Below, piece by piece: positions 1 to 5,671 of a DNA stretch of 5,671 nucleotides. The translations under genes and the position numbers were made by a program. This DNA is from Flavobacteriales bacterium (GTDB lineage Bacteria > Bacteroidota > Bacteroidia > Flavobacteriales_D > Crocinitomicaceae), in contig CANHJY010000140.1 of NCBI GenBank assembly GCA_947461185.1, positions 1 to 5,671 on the forward strand, given 5' to 3'. The first letter of the stretch is position 1. Every line of letters begins with the position of its first letter. Below the pieces are notes generated by a model. The model did not search any database. It was not told the origin of the DNA and worked only from the letters and a program-made list of their open reading frames with translations.

Positions 1-4
1 AATC

Positions 5-505
5 ATGCATGAGGCTATATTAAGTCTTGGTAGTAATCTGGACGACAGAAGCGAAAACTTAAAAAAGGGTATAAGGTTAATTGAAGAACAATTAGGTAAA
101 ATAACACAAGTTTCTTCGTTGTATGAAACAGCAGCCATCGGATTCCAAAGTGAACTGAATTTTTACAATATTTGCCTAAATGTTGAAACCAATCGTAATC
201 CTGAGGAAATTCTTGATATCACAGAAGCTATCGAAGTTGAATGTGGCAGAATACAAAAATCAAAAAACGAGATCTTTTCTTCAAGAACCCTCGATATTGA
301 CATCATTTTAATAGGAGATATCATAATAAACACAACAAGGTTAACTTTACCGCATCCTAGGTACACGGAAAGAAAATTTGTATTATTTCCTCTTGTTGAT
401 ATCCAACCTTATAAAGTTGACCCCAATTTAAAAATAACAGCTAGCGAAATTCTCGCAAATTGCAAAGATGATTCTTATGTTAAGCCAATTATAAACGTGC
501 TGTAA
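5..505 (+). CDS. folK: 2-amino-4-hydroxy-6-hydroxymethyldihydropteridine diphosphokinase (HPPK)
   Basis: Transfers pyrophosphate from ATP to 6-hydroxymethyl-7,8-dihydropterin, the step before dihydropteroate synthase in folate synthesis; a cytoplasmic enzyme. The 166-residue protein is full length for the family and shows its hallmarks in order: the N-terminal LSLGSNLDD strand-turn (residues 6-14), ETAAIGF (41-47), a Glu and Arg pair at E77 and R82, the signature RTLDIDI (94-100) whose D97 and D99 match the two magnesium-binding aspartates of E. coli HPPK (D95, D97), and LPHPRYTERKFVL (115-127) with H117 and R123 matching H115 and R121. The start at the ATG places LSLGSN at the usual distance from the N-terminus, but only four bases lie upstream, so a slightly earlier start cannot be excluded. 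No terminator is visible after it. The identification is secure. Confidence 0.96.
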   Translation: MHEAILSLGSNLDDRSENLKKGIRLIEEQLGKITQVSSLYETAAIGFQSELNFYNICLNVETNRNPEEILDITEAIEVECGRIQKSKNEIFSSRTLDIDIILIGDIIINTTRLTLPHPRYTERKFVLFPLVDIQPYKVDPNLKITASEILANCKDDSYVKPIINVL

Positions 506-529
506 ATTAATTTTAAATGACAGTTATTT

Positions 530-561
530 TTTGGGTAAGATAAAATTATTGCTTAATATTG
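530..561 (+). promoter_or_regulatory. Candidate Bacteroidota-type promoter for the OmpA/TPR lipoprotein gene
   Basis: TTTG at 530-533 (-33 element) is followed by a 20-base spacer and TAATATTG at 554-561, which matches the Bacteroidota -7 consensus TAnnTTTG at five of six fixed positions. Transcription would begin near 567-570, giving a leader of about 25 bases before the ATG at 594. The match is seen directly; promoter activity is inferred. Such short motifs are common in AT-rich DNA. Confidence 0.45.
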
Positions 562-593
562 TCCCAAATTTTGAAAAGTTATTACTGAAACAT

Positions 594-2306
594 ATGAAAA
601 AGACAAGTTTAAAAGGTTTGATTTTTGTTCTTTCTGCAGGTTCACTCATGACGAGTTGTGACCTCTTAAAAGACGTTAAGTACACCGTTGCTCCTAATCC
701 CCTTGAAATGCATGGAGATTCTGTAAAAGTATCCGTAACTGTTACTTTTCCTGAAAAAGGAATCAAGAAAAAAGCAAAGGTGGAAGTTACACCAATGTTA
801 GGAAGTACAGCATTGAAAACAGTAACCATTACAGGTGAAAAAGTTGAAAGTAACGGAACACAAATCCCTTACAAAGCTGGAGGAACTTATACATACAATG
901 ACGTTGTTGCATACAAATCTGACTTTGAAAACGCAGATCTTAAAGTTACAGGTAAAGTATTTAAAGGTGACAAAGAAAAGGATGGTCAATTCGAAGAAAC
1001 GAAAATTGCTGACGCGACAATTGTAACTCCATTTTGGGTAAACAAAGATTTTAAAGTTATTTACCATAAAGATGACTTTAAGCGAGTTACACCTCAGTCA
1101 ACCTCAGCTATGATCAATTTCGACAAAGGAAAATCTGATTTGCGCCCTACTGAGATGAAAGATAAGGATATGGTTGATTACAAAAACTGGTTGGTTGGTG
1201 CGCAATCAAATCCTAAAATCGCAATCACTGGAATCAGTCTAAATGGATGGGCTTCTCCAGAGGGAGAGGATGCGTTCAATATGAATTTATCAAACGAACG
1301 TGCATTAACTGCAGAGAAGGCAATCAATGAAATGGCAAAATCTCTGAAATTAGAAAAATTAACTCCGAATGTTGTTAAGACATACGGAAATGGTCCTGAC
1401 AATAAAGGTCTTAAAGACTATTTAAAGTCTTCTACAATTGGTGCTGCAGACCAGGACGTTATCATCAGAATGATGGCTATTTCCGGAAAGTCTGATACAA
1501 CAGGTGCAACTGCAAGAAAAACATTGGCGAACCTTGGGAAAATATATCAAGACTTAGAAAATATTTGTTTTCCTCAATTGCGTCGTGTTGAAGTTAAGAC
1601 AAACTATGACTTAACTGGTTATTCTGATGACGAGTTGAAATCAATTTCAAAAGCCACTCCTGACACTTTAGACGTTGAAGAGTTGTTATTTACAGCTACA
1701 TTGACTACAGACTTAAACGAAAAGTTGAGATTGTATAACATTGGTATCAAAAATTTCGCAAAAGACTATAGAGTTCACAATAATGCTGGTGCTACTCTTT
1801 ATTCTTTAAACAAAATGACTGAAGCTAAAGCTGCATTTGAGAAATCAAACTCAATCAAGGAAAATACAATCGCTAAGAATAACCTAGCTGCAATTGCAGG
1901 TGCTTCTGGTGATCGTAAAAAATCAAGAGAATTGTTAGCACAAGCTAAAGGTGCTGGTGAAGAGGTGACATACAATAATGGAATTTTAGATGTTCAAGAT
2001 GGTAAATACAGCTCAGCTGTTACCAACTTTGGCAAAGGAAGTTCTTTCAACTTAGCCTTAGCGCAATTGTTAAATGGAAAACCTGCTGACTGTATCTCAA
2101 CAGTAGATAGCTCAGTTGACAAGGAAAGTGCACAAGGATACTATTTGAAAGCTGTTGCTTCTGCAAGACTTGACAAAGTTGATGCTGTTGCTAGCAACTT
2201 GAAAAATGCTTTTGCTAAAGATGCTTCTTTGAAAAATAAAGCTGCAAATGACAGAGAATTTTTGAAATATAAAGACAACGCAACATTTACAAACGTTGTG
2301 AAGTAA
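594..2306 (+). CDS. Predicted lipoprotein with OmpA-like domain and C-terminal TPR repeats
   Basis: A 570-residue envelope protein, probably a structural or cell-wall-associated lipoprotein; no specific function is recognised. Residues 1-22 form a lipoprotein signal: two lysines, a hydrophobic stretch and the lipobox MTSC with C22 as the predicted lipidated residue. Residues about 27-165 look beta-rich. An OmpA-like domain follows: INFDKGKSDLRP (174-185), GWASPEGEDAF (218-228), NLSNERA (231-237), a helical insert, and the closing strand FPQLRRVEV (326-334), equivalent to NRRVE in classical OmpA. From about 363 to 545 there are degenerate TPR-like helical pairs, for example around 377-420 and 512-545. 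The ATG at 594 is chosen because it gives a proper signal peptide; the frame stays open to a TTG at 531, which would add 21 residues and bury the signal. The gene follows folK by 88 bases and ends at an intrinsic terminator, so it is probably expressed on its own. The architecture is confident, the role is not. Confidence 0.85.
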   Translation: MKKTSLKGLIFVLSAGSLMTSCDLLKDVKYTVAPNPLEMHGDSVKVSVTVTFPEKGIKKKAKVEVTPMLGSTALKTVTITGEKVESNGTQIPYKAGGTYTYNDVVAYKSDFENADLKVTGKVFKGDKEKDGQFEETKIADATIVTPFWVNKDFKVIYHKDDFKRVTPQSTSAMINFDKGKSDLRPTEMKDKDMVDYKNWLVGAQSNPKIAITGISLNGWASPEGEDAFNMNLSNERALTAEKAINEMAKSLKLEKLTPNVVKTYGNGPDNKGLKDYLKSSTIGAADQDVIIRMMAISGKSDTTGATARKTLANLGKIYQDLENICFPQLRRVEVKTNYDLTGYSDDELKSISKATPDTLDVEELLFTATLTTDLNEKLRLYNIGIKNFAKDYRVHNNAGATLYSLNKMTEAKAAFEKSNSIKENTIAKNNLAAIAGASGDRKKSRELLAQAKGAGEEVTYNNGILDVQDGKYSSAVTNFGKGSSFNLALAQLLNGKPADCISTVDSSVDKESAQGYYLKAVASARLDKVDAVASNLKNAFAKDASLKNKAANDREFLKYKDNATFTNVVK

Positions 2307-2327
2307 TTAAGATATCAAAATCACAAG

Positions 2328-2356
2328 ATGGTCACCTGTAGGTGGCCATTTTTTTT
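2328..2356 (+). terminator. Rho-independent terminator of the lipoprotein gene
   Basis: A 9-bp stem (2328-2336 pairing with 2341-2349, ATGGTCACC against GGTGGCCAT with one G-U pair) closes a four-base TGTA loop, and an unbroken run of T follows to 2356. It starts 21 bases after the stop codon. This is a textbook intrinsic terminator and marks the end of the forward transcript before the minus-strand genes. Confidence 0.9.
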
Positions 2357-2590
2357 GCATTATATTTTTTTAAACTTATAAGTTATTGAATAGTGTTGAA
2401 CAATTGAAATGCTATTTTCATTTTGACAGCTTAATAATAGGATTGACGTAATAACCTAAAAGTTATATCGTGAAACTATAAACTCAATTTAAAATTATTA
2501 GGGTAAGGTCTTTTTAAAAAAGAAAACAAATGAAACCAAAGCGCAATGGTATTTTGTATTCAAAGCGTTTTCGTTGTTGGTATGGTTTAT

Positions 2591-3298
2591 TTATCTAACC
2601 ACAACATGAAAGCATTTTTGCCAAACCTCATAGGTGACAAAACATTTTTTTTCTGATCTCAATTCCCATAAAGTTCTGGCCAAGACACCAGCAAGATAAC
2701 TTACTTCTGAAGTTGTTAATTCCTCGTTATGTACAAAATTAGCATAGGAAATGTCAAAGGTAGTCCCGTGTAAATGGGAACTATTTTTAATTGAATTCTT
2801 GTTATTTTTCATCATTCGCTCAACAGAACTTGTTGTTCGCAACAGAGAGGTAATTTTAAATCTCGTGCACTGCAAACTAGTATTCTCTAGCGCAAAATGA
2901 AAGCGCTCTCCTAGTTCTTCAAGAAATACTTTGGCTCCATTGGTTAAAAATGGATAACTGTACCTCATCTTATTAATGGTGTAAAACTCATTACTCTCAA
3001 TTTTCACCAATTTACCTTTAGCAACGAAGCGATTGATCTGCTTACGAGAATTTAAAAGTTTACCTGTACCTTTTGAAAAAGACTCACTCAAGTATACGGC
3101 TACACGATCGTTTAATTCTAAAGTAAAATCTTTTTCTTCAAAACATGAATCAACTGCATGATGATCAATTTTTGTTGGTGCCAGCTTCACAACACCCACT
3201 TCATCCTCATTATAACTCTTTTTTCTATTCGAAGACAACAAGATGACAGCTGTAATACCGAACAAAACAATCGTATATGGGAGTAATTGACTTTTCAT
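2591..3298 (-). CDS. DUF5715-like, membrane-anchored M15-type metallopeptidase-fold protein
   Basis: A 235-residue protein that resembles the Bacteroidota DUF5715 family and, through its motifs, the M15/VanY zinc peptidases that cut peptidoglycan stem peptides. Residues about 5-22 form one hydrophobic segment without a lipobox, so it is a signal anchor or uncleaved signal peptide. NRKKS directly after the segment carries more positive charge than the N-terminus, which is unusual for a periplasmic domain. The key stretch is SSHLHGTTFDI (173-183): S173, H175, G178 and D182 match the M15 pattern SxHxxGxxxD with the correct seven-residue step between zinc ligands. Near the C-terminus YEVWQKCFHVVV (223-234) offers H231 as third ligand. 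The usual acid three residues before that histidine is K228 here, so activity is uncertain. It starts at an ATG with a good -7 box upstream, 89 bases after the glycosyltransferase gene on the same strand. The family assignment is from memory of motifs, not a search. Confidence 0.75.
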   Translation of the reverse strand: MKSQLLPYTIVLFGITAVILLSSNRKKSYNEDEVGVVKLAPTKIDHHAVDSCFEEKDFTLELNDRVAVYLSESFSKGTGKLLNSRKQINRFVAKGKLVKIESNEFYTINKMRYSYPFLTNGAKVFLEELGERFHFALENTSLQCTRFKITSLLRTTSSVERMMKNNKNSIKNSSHLHGTTFDISYANFVHNEELTTSEVSYLAGVLARTLWELRSEKKCFVTYEVWQKCFHVVVR

Positions 3299-3310
3299 GG
3301 GATAGAATTA

Positions 3311-3342
3311 CAAAAATACTAATACCCCAGAACCTTGAGAAA
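3311..3342 (-). promoter_or_regulatory. Candidate promoter for the M15-like gene
   Basis: Read on the minus strand, TATTTTTG (3318 to 3311) matches TAnnTTTG exactly. TTTC (3342 to 3339), 20 bases upstream of it, is a three-of-four match to the -33 TTTG. The -7 box ends 12 bases before the ATG at 3298, so the leader would be very short. It suggests that this gene can be transcribed independently of the glycosyltransferase gene upstream. Confidence 0.45.
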
Positions 3343-3387
3343 ATAACATCTTAGAAGTATGAAAACACAAATGTTAAAAAGTCCTTT

Positions 3388-4329
3388 TTACAGCAATTTT
3401 TCGTTGCGCTTTTTCCAGAGTTTATACAGATATTCCTGCTCCCGCTGTCCAGGTGTAGGCAATAAGTCAGAATCACATTTCAAATAAGAAATATCCATAA
3501 TTGTAGAATAACCTGAACGCGAAATAATCTTTTTAGACTTTAGAATATATTGATCAGCTTCCAACCAATTTGAACAAAAATCTAAGTTTTTAAACTTATC
3601 TTGATTTGTGAAAGCAATAGGACTAATGATTTTAATCTTTAAGTCATCATTTTTCAAAAAATCAATTTGAGTATTTAAATAATCCAAAGCCAAATTTTCA
3701 GGTCCGCTGACAATTACAACCACATCAATATCTTTAACTTGAGCATTACCATAAATTTCAAATCGAGAGAGCACACCAATATATACCAATTTTTTGTTGT
3801 CCTTAGATTTACTCAAATTACCTGAAAATTCAGAATCTTCTGTGTCTGGAATCCAACAACAATTGAACCGATTCATTAATCTCCTATGCATCAACTGTAC
3901 TCCCAATTGCCACCATTTAACAGGCAAATTAATTTGATGTGTTATAAATATGTTGAATACACTTTCAGACCTGAAACCATAGCGGTGATCGGAAATAACA
4001 AGGTCAATTCCAAATTCTTTAACTATGCTTTCACAATCCTTTAATTCACCTTTGAATCTTTTTACTAATTTTCGTGACTGCAGCAATAAATCAAATCCAA
4101 ATCTTCCTTTAGTACCAAATTTAAATTGATATGGCTCCAAGTATATGCATTTTAGATCAGCAAAATACATTTGAACAATTTCTATCTGTTTAGAATCGCC
4201 GGCAAAATAGATTTCATTATTCTGCTTTCGTAACCTATGAATAACCGCCAAAGAACGAGATAAATGACCCATACCCCAATTTAAAGATGCAATGAGGACT
4301 TTTCTCTGTTTTACTTCTGCCGGTTTCAA
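3388..4329 (-). CDS. MurG-like GT-B glycosyltransferase, probably TTG start, short C-terminus
   Basis: A predicted cytoplasmic or membrane-peripheral glycosyltransferase of the MurG/GT28-like type (GT-B fold) that would move a sugar from a nucleotide donor to an unknown acceptor. Counting from the TTG at 4329 (313 residues): LNWGMGHLSRS (16-26) is the N-domain glycine-rich loop, SDHRYGF (113-119) and THQINLP (130-136) are family-like N-domain motifs, SGPE (208-211) opens the C-domain, and SRSGYSTIMD (270-279) with PTPGQREQEYL (291-301) is the donor-binding region, comparable to SRSGALTVSE and the Q-rich loop of MurG. No ATG exists in frame before the glycine loop. The frame is open to a TTG at 4353 (321 residues). 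The 4329 TTG is preferred because it leaves the usual short N-terminal tail and because a perfect -7 box overlaps 4353. The protein stops about 12 residues after the Q-loop, earlier than MurG-type enzymes usually do. Acceptor and pathway are unknown. Confidence 0.8.
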   Translation of the reverse strand: MKPAEVKQRKVLIASLNWGMGHLSRSLAVIHRLRKQNNEIYFAGDSKQIEIVQMYFADLKCIYLEPYQFKFGTKGRFGFDLLLQSRKLVKRFKGELKDCESIVKEFGIDLVISDHRYGFRSESVFNIFITHQINLPVKWWQLGVQLMHRRLMNRFNCCWIPDTEDSEFSGNLSKSKDNKKLVYIGVLSRFEIYGNAQVKDIDVVVIVSGPENLALDYLNTQIDFLKNDDLKIKIISPIAFTNQDKFKNLDFCSNWLEADQYILKSKKIISRSGYSTIMDISYLKCDSDLLPTPGQREQEYLYKLWKKRNEKLL

Positions 4330-4350
4330 TAGAATTGTTATCAATTTCAA

Positions 4351-4358
4351 CAAAACTA
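4351..4358 (-). promoter_or_regulatory. Candidate -7 box for the glycosyltransferase gene
   Basis: On the minus strand TAGTTTTG (4358 to 4351) matches TAnnTTTG at all six fixed positions. The best -33 partner is TTG at 4385-4383 with a 24-base spacer, slightly longer than the usual 17-23. If real, transcription begins around 4343-4346, which would exclude a start codon at 4353 and favour the TTG at 4329. Confidence 0.35.
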
Positions 4359-4372
4359 TTTACATTTTTTGA

Positions 4373-4402
4373 TTGTCATTATCAACTTTGCTTTTATCTT
4401 TA
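4373..4402 (+). promoter_or_regulatory. Candidate promoter for clpP-clpX
   Basis: TTG at 4373-4375 is followed by a 19-base spacer and TATCTTTA at 4395-4402, which differs from TAnnTTTG only in the last base. Transcription would start about 25 bases before the clpP ATG at 4433. The region is shared with the divergent glycosyltransferase gene. The motif is visible; its function is inferred. Confidence 0.4.
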
Positions 4403-4432
4403 ACGTTATTAAATAATTTTTACATTTTTCTC

Positions 4433-5104
4433 ATGTTTGACAACAACGAATTCAAAAAATACGCTACCAAACACATGGGCTTGAGTAGCATGTACATGGA
4501 TCATTACATAGAATCATCATTAACGCCATACATTATTGAGGAACGATCGCTCAATATGACCCAAATGGACGTATTTTCGAGATTAATGATGGATCGCATC
4601 ATTTTCTTAGGTACTGGAATCGACGATTATGTTGCAAACATTATAAATGCACAGTTGCTTTTTCTTGAATCTGTTGATCCAAAGAAAGATATTCAAATCT
4701 ATTTAAATTCTCCTGGAGGTTCGGTATATGCTGGTCTTGGAATATATGACACTATGCAATATATCAAACCTGATGTGGCTACAATATGTACAGGGATGGC
4801 GGCCTCTATGGGAGCTGTATTAATGTGCGCAGGAGCAGAAGGAAAACGTTCAGCACTAAAACATGCTAGAGTAATGATTCATCAGCCATTAGGTGGTGCA
4901 CGTGGTCAAGCATCTGATATTGAAATTACAGCACGCGAAATTCAAAAGTTGAAAAAAGAATTGTATGATATTATAGCTACGCATTCTGGCCAAACTTATG
5001 AAAAGGTATGGGAAGATTCAGATCGCGATTATTGGATGACTGCAGAAGAAGCGAAAGAATACGGAATGGTAGATGAAGTTTTGGTTAGAAATCCAAAAAA
5101 ATAA
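4433..5104 (+). CDS. clpP: ATP-dependent Clp protease proteolytic subunit ClpP
   Basis: Serine peptidase that forms the two-ring, 14-subunit degradation chamber loaded by ClpX or another Clp ATPase in the cytoplasm. The 223-residue protein carries the full catalytic triad: S125 in GMAASMG (121-127), H150 in MIHQP (148-152) and D199 in SDRDYW (196-201). The spacings of 25 and 49 residues equal those of E. coli ClpP (S111, H136, D185). The substrate-binding NSPGGS is at 92-97. The N-terminal tail before TPYIIEE (31-37) is about 28 residues, longer than the 14-residue E. coli propeptide; autocatalytic removal near S28/S29 is an inference from alignment. The ATG at 4433 is chosen; the frame is open upstream to a TTG at 4373, which would add an unrelated hydrophobic stretch. 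clpX follows after 22 bases, the classic clpPX pair. The identification is secure. Confidence 0.98.
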   Translation: MFDNNEFKKYATKHMGLSSMYMDHYIESSLTPYIIEERSLNMTQMDVFSRLMMDRIIFLGTGIDDYVANIINAQLLFLESVDPKKDIQIYLNSPGGSVYAGLGIYDTMQYIKPDVATICTGMAASMGAVLMCAGAEGKRSALKHARVMIHQPLGGARGQASDIEITAREIQKLKKELYDIIATHSGQTYEKVWEDSDRDYWMTAEEAKEYGMVDEVLVRNPKK

Positions 5105-5126
5105 AAAAGCACAATAGCTATTAAAC

Positions 5127-5671
5127 ATGTCAAAAAAAGATAGTGGTTGTTCGTTTTGTGGTCGATCTAGAAACGAGGTTGGTGTGCTAATTGCCGGAGT
5201 TTCAGGTCATATCTGCGAGAGTTGTATTCAACAAGCGCACAATATTATAAAGGAAGAAGATGTTAACGAGCGGAGTAATTCAACCACTATTGTTAACTTA
5301 CTAAAACCAGCTGAAATTAAAAATCGTCTAGACGAATATGTAATTGGTCAAGATGACGCCAAAAAAGTTCTCTCCGTTGCTGTTTATAACCACTACAAAA
5401 GACTCAATCAACCGAGTTCCAAGGATGAAATCGAAATTGAAAAATCCAATGTAATCCTGGTTGGTAGAACAGGTACAGGTAAAACTTTGCTAGCGAAGAC
5501 AATCGCTAAAATGTTAAATGTTCCTTTTTGTATAGCTGATGCAACTGTACTTACAGAAGCAGGTTACGTAGGTGAAGACGTAGAAAGCATACTTTCAAGG
5601 TTACTTCAAGCAGCAGATTACAATGTGAATGCCGCACAGCATGGAATTGTTTTTATTGATGAAATTGATAA
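5127..5671 (+). CDS. clpX: ATP-dependent Clp protease ATP-binding subunit ClpX (N-terminal part)
   Basis: AAA+ unfoldase that recognises tagged or adaptor-delivered substrates, unfolds them and threads them into ClpP. The first 181 codons plus two bases are present, less than half of a typical ClpX; the rest lies beyond the window. Visible parts in order: the N-terminal C4 zinc-binding domain with C8-x2-C11 and C30-x2-C33, a linker, the [10 protein letters not shown] segment (71-80) at the start of the AAA+ module, Walker A GRTGTGKT (113-120), the pore-1 loop GYVG (146-149), and Walker [10 protein letters not shown] (173-181) with D178 and E179. The ATG at 5127 gives the normal short lead into the zinc finger. 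The 22-base gap after clpP contains no terminator, so the two genes should be co-transcribed. The Walker A has Arg where many ClpX proteins have Pro. Partial at the 3' end only because the window stops. Confidence 0.97.
   Translation, partial: MSKKDSGCSFCGRSRNEVGVLIAGVSGHICESCIQQAHNIIKEEDVNERSNSTTIVNLLKPAEIKNRLDEYVIGQDDAKKVLSVAVYNHYKRLNQPSSKDEIEIEKSNVILVGRTGTGKTLLAKTIAKMLNVPFCIADATVLTEAGYVGEDVESILSRLLQAADYNVNAAQHGIVFIDEID

Noticed and set aside
531..593. TTG-initiated N-terminal extension of the lipoprotein gene (21 residues)
   Set aside because: The ATG at 594 opens a proper lipoprotein signal with lipobox. The extension would place the signal internally and would overlap the candidate promoter.
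163..1402. Minus-strand open frames inside folK and the lipoprotein gene, and a short forward frame at 835-1026
   Set aside because: They overlap strongly supported genes, their translations resemble no known family, and they are explained as shadows of the real frames.
2373..2384. 12-bp perfect palindrome AACTTATAAGTT downstream of the terminator
   Set aside because: It is AT-rich and isolated, with no gene start nearby and no second copy seen. It is likely chance. The rest of 2357-2590 showed no gene, RNA structure or repeat I could support.
2544..2572. CAAAGCG occurring twice about 30 bases apart near the end of the M15-like gene, considered as part of a terminator or repeat array
   Set aside because: It is a direct repeat, not an inverted one, so it forms no hairpin, and there are only two short copies. 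No clear intrinsic terminator for the minus-strand genes was found.
2530..2598. 22-codon forward ORF (MKPKRNG... to TAA) overlapping the 3' end of the M15-like gene
   Set aside because: It is very short, has no convincing -7/-33 pair in front, and overlaps the convergent gene's stop. A basic peptide of this length arises easily by chance.
4373..4432. TTG-initiated N-terminal extension of ClpP (20 residues, hydrophobic)
   Set aside because: It does not resemble the ClpP N-terminus and coincides with the likely promoter. The ATG at 4433 gives a normal Bacteroidota-type ClpP.

Overview
The window looks like ordinary chromosomal DNA of an AT-rich Bacteroidota, most likely a member of Flavobacteriales. 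The ClpP and ClpX sequences read like that phylum, there is a lipoprotein joining an OmpA-like domain to TPRs in a Bacteroidota style, there is a DUF5715-like protein, and several gene starts are preceded by TAnnTTTG-like -7 boxes instead of Shine-Dalgarno sites. No rRNA, tRNA, CRISPR array, insertion sequence or phage gene was seen.

Layout. (1) 5-505 (+) is folK, the pyrophosphokinase of folate synthesis, and only 4 bases lie upstream of it. (2) 594-2306 (+) encodes a 570-residue predicted lipoprotein with an N-terminal beta-rich region, an OmpA-like domain and C-terminal TPRs. It has a candidate promoter of its own and ends at a clear intrinsic terminator (2328-2356). (3) 2357-2590 is AT-rich DNA in which I see no convincing gene. 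(4) Two genes lie on the minus strand: a MurG-like GT-B glycosyltransferase (start about 4329 or 4353, stop 3388), then 89 bases downstream a membrane-anchored M15-like (DUF5715-type) protein (3298-2591). (5) A short divergent region of about 80-100 bases separates the glycosyltransferase from clpP (4433-5104, +), and clpX follows after 22 bases and runs off the window end (5127-5671).

How they work together. ClpP and ClpX form one ATP-dependent protease and are almost certainly co-transcribed. The lipoprotein, the glycosyltransferase and the M15-like protein could all concern the cell envelope, but only their proximity suggests a link. folK is a housekeeping neighbour.

I found no strong case for a new multi-gene system. 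The points most worth a second look are the M15-like protein, whose zinc ligands seem present but whose usual catalytic acid does not, and the glycosyltransferase, which has no ATG start and a short C-terminus.
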